A stretch of DNA of 64,000 nucleotides from Russula earlei (lineage: Eukaryota > Basidiomycota > Agaricomycetes > Russulales > Russulaceae): contig JAGFNK010000176.1 in NCBI GenBank assembly GCA_025769875.1, positions 32,097-96,096 of the forward strand, given 5' to 3'. Both the position numbers and the translations under genes were made by a program. A model generated the notes under the pieces. It was not told where the DNA came from. It did no database searches and saw nothing but the letters and a program-made list of their open reading frames with translations. Positions within the stretch are counted from its first letter, which is position 1; every line of letters starts with the position of its first letter. Of this stretch, positions 24,722 through 35,517 are shown piece after piece.

Positions 24722-25440
24722 ATGCAATCTTGTTTCTGGTTGATTGGCGTGCCATCTGCATCATCTGCCCATTCTGGCCTGAGCGCCCCTTTTGCGACAC
24801 AATGTTTTCAGATCACTGCCAATTCTGGAAAGAGGGGAGGACTCAATTATGACCGGGAGCATGGTGGATACCCCATGGAATGGCCGACAGCAGCCAATTT
24901 CAATGTGTGGTGCTGGCAAGAAGAATTGGCTCACTCAATTGAATTGATTCCATCCAGCACCGAGCATGGGCAGGGATGGACAAAGAAGGTTTTCATCTGC
25001 TCCCACCAACTATCTGGGGGAGCTTTGAGTTATGTAAAGAAGCACCCCGATCACACATGGAGATCTGAGATCAAGAAGATGGGTTGCTGTTGCCGAATAG
25101 TCATCAAGTCTTATGCAGATGCGCCTACCATTCTTGGACAATATGCAAGTGAGCATTCCCATGAAATCGGAATTGCTAATCTCGCTTACACACGAATGTC
25201 ACGTGTAGTGCGTGATAAAATTAAATTCATGCTGTCAAAGAAGGTTGATCCACAGGAAATAGTAAGTGCCTGTATTGAATTTATTTTATTTTTATTTGCT
25301 AACTTATTATAATGCCAGCATGAAAGAAGCCTGTAAATTTGGGATGATGATGAGGGGTCGTTATATCTGGACAGACAGAGGCATGGGGTTGGCTGAAACA
25401 GGGATCTTGCAGTAGTGGTTTATACCCTCTGATCACTGAG
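24722..25440 (+). pseudogene. FAR1/MULE-like transposase N-terminal fragment
   Basis: An ORF from ATG 24722 encodes KVFICSHQLSGGALSYVKKH, a Cys-rich GCCCRIVIK segment, and ASEHSHEIG followed by NLAYTRMSRVVRDKI. The Cys/His spacing resembles the FAR1/FLYWCH-type zinc module that precedes MULE transposase domains in agaricomycete mobile genes. A GTAAGT donor at about 25262 and a CAG acceptor at about 25319 continue the reading with HERSL, but in-frame stops then appear (for example near 25335). No DDE catalytic domain follows. I read this as a dead, truncated transposon gene. The family call is by resemblance and moderate. Confidence 0.45.
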
Positions 25441-26525
25441 CAGCTACGAGGATGATTGAACTACCACCTGTAAATACCTGTCATGAACCATTCTCCGGAG
25501 AGGGCCCTTAAAGGACCCTTCCTTATAGGAGGAAACCCAGCCTCTATGGTGTCACCCTGTTCACACGAGCAAAAGGGGTGAGTAGAGGTGTCCACAATAT
25601 TGTGCGTGCATTGTCGTGCGAGCAATTCTTGGCACAATCAACATACAACAAGCCCCACTTATTGGCAACCCTTCTAGCAATAAATGACAGTATTAGGGCC
25701 CTTCTAGGGACCCTTTAGGATGACTCTAGGTGCTCTACAATGGGTACTAACCTAGTATCAAAGACTCTACAACACGTTATTAGACCAACTCTAATAACTA
25801 TGGAATGAACTATAAGGCAATACTAAGGGCCTTAATAGGAGTATTAGGGTCGACTCTAAGGACCCTAATAGAGCTATATAAGGGCCTTATAAGATAACAC
25901 TATTCCCTAACCAAACTACAAGTCCTCAAATGACTGGCCCTAACAGAAAATGAATCAGGTGCTCGCACGTGCACTAGAACAGCAAACACGTGGACAATGA
26001 AAGCTCTTACTCATCAGGAAAAGCCTTCTTACTCAGCAGCTTACTGAGGATGACTGAGCATGCTCAGTAAGCGCACTCTGACTTCTTACTCAGCACTCTA
26101 TTGTGCTTGATAACAAGGTTATGACTTGTTCTCTATTTAGCAGTTCTCTTGTAGTATATAAGTGCTCAATAAAGTAGCGGACAGTCCTCAGACTGTCCAT
26201 TTGTTTACGGCACTCTCTGTTCCTTGGATACTCCTTTAAGGACTGTCCCCTTGTGACTATCCTGGCCTCCTCTCTGCATGATTGTTCAACTCTCACAGTG
26301 ACAGTACCTCTCTGGTATCTGTTACTACTCTGGACTCTACTCCTTGCCCACGCCATCTTGGACATCTATCGACTCATCTCCGAGCTTACCCCTCGCTCTT
26401 GAACTGGATAGTTCAACAGTGAGTCTTGACAATACCCTTCTTTTGCTTTTAACAGCCTAATGGCACCGCTTTCCAAAACAAGGTGCTTGCTAAACCACGG
26501 TCGTGAAGAGTGGGCATCCAGCACC
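25441..26525. other. AT-rich gap, possible old LTR or repeat
   Basis: No gene. Bases 25500-25900 hold many near-palindromic AGGGCCCTT / TAGGGACCCT / CTCTAAGGACCC words. Bases 26030-26110 hold CTTACTCAGC repeats in both orientations. A TATA-like TATATAAG (about 26156) and AATAAA (about 26168) would suit an LTR, but no matching ends or target duplication were found. Confidence 0.3.
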
Positions 26526-27052
26526 TTAGGAGACAGTCAGCATAGCCAACACCACAGATTGATATGATATTGAACCGACTTGCCTGGCACTGTCTGACGT
26601 ATAATTTTTGAGATAACCCCACAGATCAAGTCCACCGTCTGGCGTCAAGGGATATTCAATCTCATTCATATGTTCCAGGTCCTTTCGTTGTTCGTAAATC
26701 CTCACGAGGATGTAACTTTTCTTTTTTTTCTCAGCACATCCTTCCAAAAAGGGTAGGATCGTTTGCTTGGAATTGCAATTGTGTTTGACTGACACCCAGG
26801 AGCAGATGTACAATCAGTATTTCCGTCAGGCATCTTCTCTTGATTATCTGTTGGTGCTGGAGTCAATGCATGCTGGACATAGAATGTGTTGACCTCGCTG
26901 TGTGAATGCTCCACTGCTGTGGGCTGTGTAAATTGGAAAGTGCTTGCTGGTTCATTGCTGTGTTCTTGCTGTTGATGGCCTCGGTTTTTATCGGTGATGC
27001 TCTGCTCAGAGGTGCCGTCAGGTCTTGGGAGAGTAATCACGCATTGAGGCAA
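26526..27052 (-). pseudogene. Unrecognised gene fragment beside element insertion
   Basis: Two overlapping minus-strand ORFs look like one gene. The upstream part reads MPQCVITLPRPDGTSEQ...KRSYPFWKDVLRKK, and the downstream part reads SYILVRIYEQRKDLEHMNEIE and EYPLTPDGGLDLWGYLKN. The frame changes at an A8 run near 26726-26733, so a one-base slip or a short intron is likely. I recognise no family. Its 5' side ends only about 30 bp from the left end of the outer transposon (27082), so the insertion may have broken it. A SAP-like minus-strand ORF on the far side of the transposon (39951-39769) could be its upstream exon. Confidence 0.35.
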
Positions 27053-27081
27053 GAAATTTGGAAGTCAAATCTTCAATCTTA

Positions 27082-28875
27082 TTGCCGTTTTCAGCGCACG
27101 TGGCGGAGTTTGAATTCCACCCAAATCGGCGCAGAAAACCCTCTCAAACGTGCGGGGCGAATATCTCTCTCAAAACAGCTTCAATTCACATGAAACTTAT
27201 TGTCCCTGAATCGCCTGAATGAGGGCTAGGCAGCCCCATTGTTTTCATGAGATTTGAGTGAGAATTGATGGAGCTGGACTCAAGCCACCTCCACATGTGT
27301 ATTAGATGAATTACAACTCAAACTCACAGTCTATATCTATTATTTTTCCCTCATGTTGTACCCATGGGCTGTCTTGAGGCTGCCCCATAGTGTTTTTGAC
27401 TCAAGCGTTGTGGTGTGCAACGTCGTTTCCCTCATATTGTGTGACAGTAGCATGGTCGTGTGCCGGGAAGGAGCCCCCCCAGAAAGTGCACACCTGAGCC
27501 CATGGGGTGGTGAAGTGTGTCCAAGAATGCAGAATGACTTCATAAGACTGAAGCTCCAAAGAGGAGGAGCACCTAGCGGGAACGTGAGAACGCGTTTGTT
27601 CATTCGACTGCACTCAGGTTCACACAGATGATAAGGGAAAAACAGGGCAACTTTATTCAAGATGGTAGCAGATACAGGTGGGAACTAAGGCTAAGGGACA
27701 GGAATAGCACAAAAGACAGGCATATGAAAGGAAATCTAGATGTGAGAAGGGGACTGAAGCTGGACAACGCAAGGTATCGAGTCGTGGTCTCCAGCGGCTG
27801 TGGTAGTGGCGTGTGGCGATTTGTGAAGGATGGCCGAGGCCAGGTGTGGTGACAAGGGGTGTGTTTGAGTCGTGACGCGAGGAGGGGGAGACGATGCAAA
27901 GGAGAGGCTGGAGGGGGGATAGGGAGAGTGCTGGTGGGTGGTTGCTTGGGTGCTGATGGCGCTGCCGAATGCGATTGCGGGTGGGACGATTGGAGAACTT
28001 GGATGGCAGATGCGAGGTAGAGGAGCGAGGGGGCGTGGAAGTAGAAAGGGAGAGGGAAGACAGCGGCAGGCTGGGAAATGGACGCATAGGCGGTGTGCAG
28101 ATCTCTGACTAACAAAGTGAGAGTCTAGTGGGGAGAAAAGCATACCGAAATGTACAGTAGCAACACCGTCCGATGGCAACAAAGACGGTGGCGTGGTACG
28201 GGGCTCTTCGGCTGTGCATTAGGACTCGTCGGTGCATGGTGAAGGCAGGGGCGTTGAGGGTGAGGGCATGCGGCGGTTGATGGGGGCGAGGGTGGCGTGC
28301 TGGCGATGATGATGATGATGATGTGAGGACGAAGAGGAGATGGCACGAAAGGAATACGCACATATGTACTCTTGTAAGCGATTCGCGGCCAGCCATATAG
28401 CTGTGTGGGTGAGTCGATATCGAGGCCATGCGCCTTTGCGACTTTTTTGCATGTCTTGTGGTCCATGCGTTTGTGCTGTAGTGAGTTCCCAGGCTTCTGC
28501 ATTTACATAGGCATAGGACTCTTCCTCCCCATCCTCATCAATAGCAGGAAGGGATGTCTTGGAAGCCTGAGCTCGTGGTTGTGATCGCTTCGGTTGAGTG
28601 GGAGTGCCTGAGCTGTCACTTTCATTTCCACCAGTTTTTTTTTCGGGCAGCCTTCCTTTGGCTAGTAGTATGTGTCAGTGCAGGCCGGCATTTTGAAGCA
28701 CGTTGCTTCGAGCCCATGAGGGTTTAGGGGGTTGAAATGGAGGGGTAGAGTAAGGTATGGTGAGCAGCTCTGGGAAGGGAAGAACACCCTGTCGTTGTCC
28801 TGGAGTAGGAGTGGACAGGGTGGACAGTTGATGAATAAGCCACACGACTCTTTACGCACTTGCTTTACGCTTTCT
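27082..28875 (+). repeat. Outer element, left inverted arm
   Basis: About 1.79 kb. Inverted match to 35369-39693 (minus its extra 2.6 kb), and near-identical to both arms of the inner element. It contains a polyadenylation-type AATAAA on the minus strand (inverse of TTTATTCAAG at 27652), and on minus the start of the SAM-like cargo gene (ATG at 28717). Confidence 0.85.
28500..28717 (-). pseudogene. Truncated cargo-gene exon in outer left arm
   Basis: Minus-strand copy of the first ~75 codons of the gene at 35518. It starts MGSKQ-like at 28717 but is frameshifted near 28640, and similarity ends after the SYAYVNAEA segment. Confidence 0.6.
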
Positions 28876-29901
28876 TTACATCACGCTTTTCGCACATTCA
28901 ACTAAACATATGCCATGTGGCCGGGCATTGTCTGATGATGCACGCTGGATTATCTTACACATGTCTTCAAGATTGACCCTTGATGATATCACCCATCACA
29001 CTGGAGTTCCTCGTTGTACTATAGAGCGCATTGTGGCCGATTTCAGATCTCGTGGAACAGCCAATCGCCCAAACAGTCTACTCCAACCAGCAAATAGAAT
29101 CCTTACAATGCAGGAAGTACAAGTGAGTTCCCCACATTCTCTAGTTCGTTCTGTGGCGCATATTGGCTAGTTTCTTCAAGGCACCATCGTCCATACTCCG
29201 GATGCCTATCTTGACGAGCTGAGTGATATTTTAAGAGAAAGGACTGGCGTTGAGGTGTCATTGACGACTATATGGCATACCCTGAGAAGGAGTGGCTTCA
29301 CGATGAAGAAGGTAAGTCATTTCACCTTGAGTTCACACTCAAGTGCACTGACTTGCCCAGCTGAGCAAAAATGCACTAGAGCGCAACGAGGACCTGCGCC
29401 TTCAGTATTGGTATACCTTTGGCATCACCTATTCTGCAGAGCAGGCAGTTTTTGTGGACAAAAGCTCCTTTGATCCCCAAACTGACCTTCGAGGGCGAGC
29501 ATGGGCGATGTCAGGGCAAGCAGCGGTAAGGAAGAGCTTTTTCATTCAAGGAAAACGGTGTGTCCTGCTATCTATATCTACAACAGACTAGAATACAAAG
29601 TATCCAGTTATTTGCTTCTCCCAGCGCTCTCGCTCGATGGCATCATCTATAGCCAGCTGGTTGAGGGTTCTTTCACATCTGAACTATTTACCGGCTTCAT
29701 CCAAGGTCTACTTTCGAAAATGAATCCCTTCCCTGGCAAGAACTCAGTATTGATCATGGACAACGCACGCATTCATAGAAGTCCACGAATACTCCAAATG
29801 GTCAAAGAAAGGTATTATATTGTTTTCTCATGCTGATGTATTGCTCATTTGATGAAGGGGATGTCGGCTCCTTTACCTGCCACCATACTCTCCTGAGTTT
29901 A

Positions 29902-31693
29902 TTGCCGTTTTCAGCGCACTTGGCGGAGTTTGAATTCCACCCAAATCGGCACAGAAAACCCTCTCAAACGTGCGGGGCGAATATCTCCCTCAAAACAGCT
30001 TCAATTCACATGAAACTTATTGTCCCTAAATCGCCTGAATGAGGGCTAGGCAGCCCCATTGTTTTCATGAGATTTGAGTGAGAATTGGTGGAGCTGGACT
30101 CAAGCCACCTCCACATGTGTATTAGATGAATTACAACTCAAAATCACGGTCTATATCTATTATTTTTCCCTCATGTTGTACCCATGGGCTGTCTTGAGGC
30201 AGCCCCATAGTGTTTTTGACTCAAGCGTTGTGGTGTGCAACGTTGTTTCCCTCATATCGTGTGACAGTAGCACGGTCGTGTGCCGGGAAGGAGCCCCCCC
30301 AGGAAGTGCACACCTGAGCCCATGGGGCGGTGAAGTGTGTCCAAGAATGCAGAATGACTTCATAAGACTGAAGCTCCAAAGAGGAGGAGCACCTAGCGGG
30401 AACACAAGAACGCGTTTGTTCATTCGACTGCACTCAGGTTCACACAGATGATAAGGGAAAAACAGGGCAACTTTATTCAAGATGGTAGCAGATACAGGTG
30501 GGAACTAAGGCTAAGGGACAGGAAAAGCACAAAAGACAGGCATATGAAAGGAAATCTAGACGTGAGAAGGGGACCGAAGCTGGACAATGCGAGGTATCGA
30601 GTCGTGGTCTCCAGCGGCTGTGGTAGTGGCGTGTGGCGATTTGTGAACGATGGCCAAGGCCAGGTGTGGTGACGAGGGGTGTGGTCGAGTCGCGATGCGA
30701 GGAGGGGGAGACGATGCAAAGGAGAGGCTGGAGGGGGGATAGGGAGAGTGCTGGTGGGTGGTCGCTTGGGCGCTGATGGCGCTGCCGAACGCGATTGCGG
30801 GTGGGACGATTGGAGAACTTGGATGGCAGATGCGAGGTAGAGGGAGCGAGGGGGCGTGGAAGTAGAAAGGGAGAGGGAAGACGGCGGCAGGCTGAGAAAT
30901 GGACACATAGGCGGCATGCAGATCTCTGACTAACAAAGTGAGAGTCTAGTAAAAAAGGGGAGAAAAGCACACCGAAATGTACAGTAGCAACACCGTCCGA
31001 TGGCAACAAGGACAGCGGCGTGGTACGGGGCTCTTTGGCTGTGTGTTGGGACTCGTCGGTGCATGGTGAAGGCGGGGGCATTGAGGGAGAGGGCGTGCGG
31101 CAGTTGATGGGGGCAAGGGTGGCGTGCTGGTGGCGACAATGATGATGATGTGAGGATGAAGAGGAGATGGCACGAAAGGAATACACACATATGTACTCTT
31201 GTAAGCGATTCGCGGCCAGCCATATAGCTGTGTGGGTGAGTCGATATCGAGGCCGTGCGCCTTTGTGACTTTTTTGCATGTCTTGTGGTCCGTGCGTTTG
31301 TGCTGTAGTGAGTTCCCAGGCTTCTGCATTTACATAGGCATAGGACTCTTCCTCCCCATCCTCATCAATAGCAGGAAGGGATGTCTTGGAAGCCTGAGCT
31401 CGTGGTTGTGATCGCTTCGGTTGAGTGGGAGTGCCTGAGCTGTCACTTTCATTTCCACCAGTTTTTTTTCGGGCAGCCTTCCTTTGGCCAGTAGTACGTG
31501 TCAGTGCAGGCCGGCGTTTTGAAGCACATTGCTTCGAGCCCATGAGGGTTTAGGGGGTTGAAATGGAGGGGTAGAGTAAGGTATGGTGAGCAGCTCTGGG
31601 AAGGGAAGAACACCCTGTCGTCGTCCTGGAGTCGGAGTGGACAGGGTGGACGGTTGATGAATAAGCCACACGACTCTTTACGCACTCGCTTTA
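29902..31693 (+). repeat. Inner element, left inverted arm
   Basis: Inverted match to 33157-34938. On minus it holds an open 356-codon frame from 31543 to 30473. Its first ~75 codons match the cargo gene's exon 1 and the rest is Ser/Pro/His-rich arm sequence, read in other frames in sister arms and therefore probably not a real protein. Confidence 0.85.
31320..31543 (-). pseudogene. Truncated cargo-gene exon in inner left arm
   Basis: Starts MGSKQCASKRRPALTRTTG and keeps KKTGGNESDSSGTPT and ESYAYVNAEA in frame, then diverges from the full-length version at the same point as the other short arms. Confidence 0.65.
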
Positions 31694-31944
31694 CACAACA
31701 ACAGGGCCCACACATGAGGCGCCCGTGCAGGCATCGTAGCAAGTTCGTGGACGCGGGTGAGAACATGGGGAGCAGGTTGTAGGGGGAAAGGCCAGCACAG
31801 CTGATTTCATGGCCAGCAGCCGTGAGTGGTGGGGGTCTCCCGCTGCTCAGGGCAGCAGTTGGCTTGGGGTCCAATGATGTTCAAGGCCGGAACGGTAGCT
31901 TTGCAAGGTACAATACAGTACAACAAGGGGACACCACAGTAACT
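31694..31944. other. Inner element spacer downstream of transposase
   Basis: Unique central part of the element between the left arm and the transposase stop. The same sequence occurs in the outer element at 35117-35368 in the opposite orientation. No ORF of note. Confidence 0.5.
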
Positions 31945-33112
31945 TCAGATATAGTGACATTTGTGGAACCAACCTGCTGCGTCATCCGATGTAACAGAGA
32001 ATGCTGCCCTATACAGGAAAACCCACACATCAGTATCATCACCACCCAAGTCAGCACGAGCCACACCCCCATTCCGACAAACGTAGGCCTTGATCTTTGA
32101 AAATGCGAGTTCAATTGGATTAAAATCAGGAGAGTATGGTGGCAGGTAAAGGAGCCGACATCCCCTTCATCAAATGAGCAATACATCAGCATGAGAAAAC
32201 AATATAATACCTTTCTTTGACCATTTGGAGTATTCGTGGACTTCTATGAATGCGCGCGTTGTCCATGATCAATACTGAGTTCTTGCCAGGGAAGGGATTC
32301 ATTTTCGAAAGTAGACCTTGGATGAAGCCGGTAAATAGTTCAGATGTGAAAGAACCCTCAACCAGCTGGCTATAGATGATGCCATCAAGCGAGAGCACTG
32401 GGAGAAGCAAATAACTGGATACTTTGTATTCTAGTCTGTTGTAGATATAGATAGCAGGACACACTGTTTTCCTTGAATGAAAAAGCTCTTCCTTACTGCT
32501 GCTTGCCCTGACATCGCCCATGCTCGCCCTTGAAGGTCAGTTTGGGGATCAAAGGAGCTTTTGTCCACAAAAACTGCCTGCTCTGCAGAATAGGTGATGC
32601 CAAAGGTATACCAATACTGAAGGCGCAGGTCCTCGTTGCGCTCTAGTGCATTTTTGCTCAGCTGGGCAAGTCAGTGCACTTGAGTGTGAACTCAAGGTGA
32701 AATGACTTACCTTCTTCATCGTGAAGCCACTCCTTCTCAGGGTATGCCATATAGTCATCAATGACACCTCAACGCCAGTCCTTTCTCTTAAAATATCACT
32801 CAGCTCGTCAAGATAGGCATCCGGAGTATGGACGATGGTGCCTTGAAGAAACTAGCCAATATGCGCCACAGAACGAACTAGAGAATGTGGGGAACTCACT
32901 TGTACTTCCTGCATTGTAAGGATTCTATTTGCTGGTTGGAGTAGACTGTTTGGGCGATTGGCTGTTCCACGAGATCTGAAATCGGCCACAATGCGCTCTA
33001 TAGTACGACGAGGAACTCCAGTGTGATGGGTGATATCATCAAGGGTCAATCTTGAAGACATGTGTAAGATAATCCAGCGTGCATCATCAGACAATGCCCG
33101 GCCACATGGCAT
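31945..33112 (-). CDS. Intact DD34E transposase (Tc1/mariner superfamily)
   Basis: Cut-and-paste transposase, 324 aa. Exons on minus: 33112-32900, 32851-32711, 32661-32465, 32414-32211 and 32164-31945; the four introns are 48, 49, 50 and 46 nt with GT-AG ends and consistent phases. The N-terminal part is a helix-turn-helix DNA-binding region (ARWIILHMSSRLTLDDITHH, then VPRRTIERIVADF). The catalytic triad is Asp151 (AVFVDKSSFD), Asp235 (LIMDNARIH) and Glu270 (LPPYSPDFNPIELAF), with 34 residues between the last two, i.e. DD34E. The Lys after the first Asp replaces the Glu common in fungal relatives. No stop or frameshift was seen. Whether it is transcribed or active cannot be told from sequence. 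Confidence 0.88.
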
Positions 33113-33156
33113 ATGTTTAGTTGAATGTGCGAAAAGCGTGATGTAAAGAAAGCGTA

Positions 33157-34938
33157 AAGCAAGTGCGTAAAGAGTCGTGTGGCTTATTCATCAACTGTCC
33201 ACCCTGTCCACTCCTACTCCAGGACAACGACAGGGTGTTCTTCCCTTCCCAGAGCTGCTCACCATACCTTACTCTACCCCTCCATTTCAACCCCCTAAAC
33301 CCTCATGGGCTCGAAGCAATGTGCTTCAAAATGCCGGCCTGCACCGACACATACTACTAGCCAAAGGAAGGCTGCCTGAAAAAAAACTGGTGGAAATGAA
33401 AGTGACAGCTCAGGCACTCCCACTCAACCGAAGCGATCACAACCATGAGCTCAGGCTTCCAAGACATCCCTTCCTGCTATTGATGAGGATGGGGAGGAAG
33501 AGTCCTATGCCTATGTAAATGCAGAAGCCTGGGAACTCACTACAGCACAAACGCACGGGCCACAAGACATGCAAAAAAGTCGCAAAGGCGCATGGCCTCG
33601 ATATCGACTCACCCACACAGCTATATGGCTGGCCGCGAATCGCTTACAAGAGTACATATGTGCGTATTCCTTTCGTGCCATCTCCTCTTCGTCCTCACAT
33701 CATCATCATCATCATCGCCAGCACGCCACCCTCGCCCCCATCAACCGCCGCATGCCCTCACCCTCAACGCCCCTGCCTTCACCATGCACCGACGAGTCCT
33801 AATGCACAGCCGAAGAGCCCCGTACCACGCCACCGTCTTTGTTGCCATCGGACAGTGTTGCTACTGTACATTTCGGTATGCTTTTCTCCCCACTAGACTC
33901 TCACTTGTTAGTCAGAGATCTGCACACCGCCTATGTGTCCATTTCCCAGCCTGCCGCTGTCTTCCCTCTCCCTTTCTACTTCCACGCCCCCTCGCTCCTC
34001 TACCTTGCATCTGCCATCCAAGTTCTCCAATCGTCCCACCCGCAATCGCATTCGGCAGCGCCATCAGCGCCCAAGCAACCACCCACCAGCACTCTCCCTA
34101 TCCCCCCTCCAGCCTCTCCTTTGCATCGTCTCCCCCTCCTCGCGTCACGACTCAACCACACCCCTTGTCACCACACCTGGCCTCGGCCATTGTTCACAAA
34201 TCGCCACATGCCACTACCACAGCCGCTGGAGACCACGACTCGATACCTCGCATTGTCCAGCTTTGGTCCCCTTCTCACGTCTAGATTTCCTTTCATATGC
34301 CTGTCTTTTGTGCTTTTCCTGTCCCTTAGCCTTAGTTCCCACCTGTATCTGCTACCATCTTGAATAAAGTTGCCCTGTTTTTCCCTTATCATCTGTGTGA
34401 ACCTGAGTGCAGTCGAATGAACAAACGCGTTCTCGCATTCCCGCTAGGTGCTCCTCCTCTTTGGAGCTTCAGTCTTATGAAGTCATTCTGCATTCTTGGA
34501 CACACTTCACCGCCCCATGGGCTCAGGTGTGCACTTCCTGGGGGGGCTCCTTCCCGGCACACGACCGTGCTACTGTCACACGATATGAGGGAAACAACGT
34601 TGCACACCACAACGCTTGAGTCAAAAACACTATGGGGCTGCCTCAAGACAGCCCATGGGTACAACATGAGGGAAAAATAATAGATATAGACTGTGATTTT
34701 GAGTTGTAATTCATCTAATACACATGTGGAGGTGGCTTGAGTCCAGCTCCACCAATTCTCACTCAAATCTCATGAAAACAATGGGGCTGCCTAGCCCTCA
34801 TTCAGGCGATTTAGGGACAATAAGTTTCATGTGAATTGAAGCTGTTTTGAGGGAGATATTCGCCCCGCACATTTGAGAGGGTTTTCTGCGCCGATTTGGG
34901 TGGAATTCAAACTCCGCCAAGTGCGCTGAAAACGGCAA
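33157..34938 (-). repeat. Inner element, right inverted arm
   Basis: Inverted copy of 29902-31693. It carries AATAAA at about 34362 on plus, in the same relative place as AATAAA at about 39119 in the outer right arm. Confidence 0.85.
33305..33530 (+). pseudogene. Truncated cargo-gene exon in inner right arm
   Basis: Starts at ATG 33305 with the MGSKQ-type beginning but carries a frameshift near 33380. It keeps the DEDGEEESYAYVNAEA segment and then joins the same truncated junction as the left arms. Confidence 0.6.
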
Positions 34939-35517
34939 TAATCCAATCGAACTCGCATTTTCAAAGATCAAGGCCTACGTTTGTTGGAATGGGGGTGTGG
35001 CTCGTGCTGACTTGGGTGGTGATGATACTGATGTGTGGGTTTTCCTGTATAGGGCAGCATTCTCTGTTACATCGGATGACGCAGCAGGTTGGTTCCACAA
35101 ATGTCACTATATCTGAAGTTACTGTGGTGTCCCCTTGTTGTACTGTATTGTACCTTGCAAAGCTACCGTTCCGGCCTTGAACATCATTGGACCCCAAGCC
35201 AACTGCTGCCCCGAGCAGCGGGAGACCCCCACCACTCACGGCTGCTGGCCATGAAATCAGCTGTGCTGGCCTTTCCCCCTACAACCTGCTCCCCATGTTC
35301 TCACCTGTGTCCACGAACTCGCTATGATGCCTGCACGGGCACCTCATGTGTGGGCCCTGTTGTTGCATAAAGCGAGCGCGTAAAGAGTCGTGTGGCTTAT
35401 TCATCAACCGTCCACCCTGTCCACTCCTACTCCAGGACGACGACAGGGTGTTCTTCCCTTCCCAGAGCTGCTCATCATACCTTACTCTACCCCTCCATTT
35501 CAACCCCCTAAACCCTC

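Larger units (their letters stand above)
29902..34938. mobile_element. Inner Tc1/mariner-type element (nested, apparently intact)
   Basis: 5037 bp, flanked by TA at 29900-29901 and 34939-34940. The termini are TTGCCGTTTTCAGCGC and its exact inverse. Left arm 29902-31693 and right arm 33157-34938 are inverted repeats of about 1.79 kb. The centre holds a spacer and, on the minus strand, a complete transposase gene (33112-31945). It is inserted in the transposase gene of a near-identical element, at a TA within the original TTTAATCC-like site. Both arms are the short form that lacks the long cargo section. Confidence 0.88.
28910..35116 (+). pseudogene. Outer DDE transposase, interrupted by inner element
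   Basis: Same five-exon gene as the inner copy. Exons are 28910-29122, 29171-29311, 29361-29557, 29608-29811 and 29858-29901, continuing after the inner insertion at 34939 to the stop at 35114-35116. First catalytic Asp in AVFVDKSSF and second in LIMDNARIH are present. The break falls inside the PPYSPEFNPIE block, just before the catalytic Glu, whose codon is now about 5 kb away at 34950. Apart from the insertion I see no frameshift, so the gene was probably still coding when the inner element landed. Differences from the inner copy are few, mainly transitions. Confidence 0.85.

Noticed and set aside
25481..26417. Possible solo LTR with TATA and AATAAA
   Set aside because: No matching termini, no target duplication and no second copy in the window.
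30473..31543. 356-codon minus-strand ORF in the inner left arm
   Set aside because: Only the first ~75 codons match the cargo gene. The rest is Ser/Pro/His-rich arm DNA whose equivalent is broken in sister arms, and all three frames give similar low-complexity peptides.
33592..34284. 230-codon plus-strand ORF and overlapping ones in the inner right arm (also 38218-39039, 27653-28182)
   Set aside because: Overlapping open frames in the same low-complexity DNA, not conserved in one frame between copies; treated as non-coding arm sequence.
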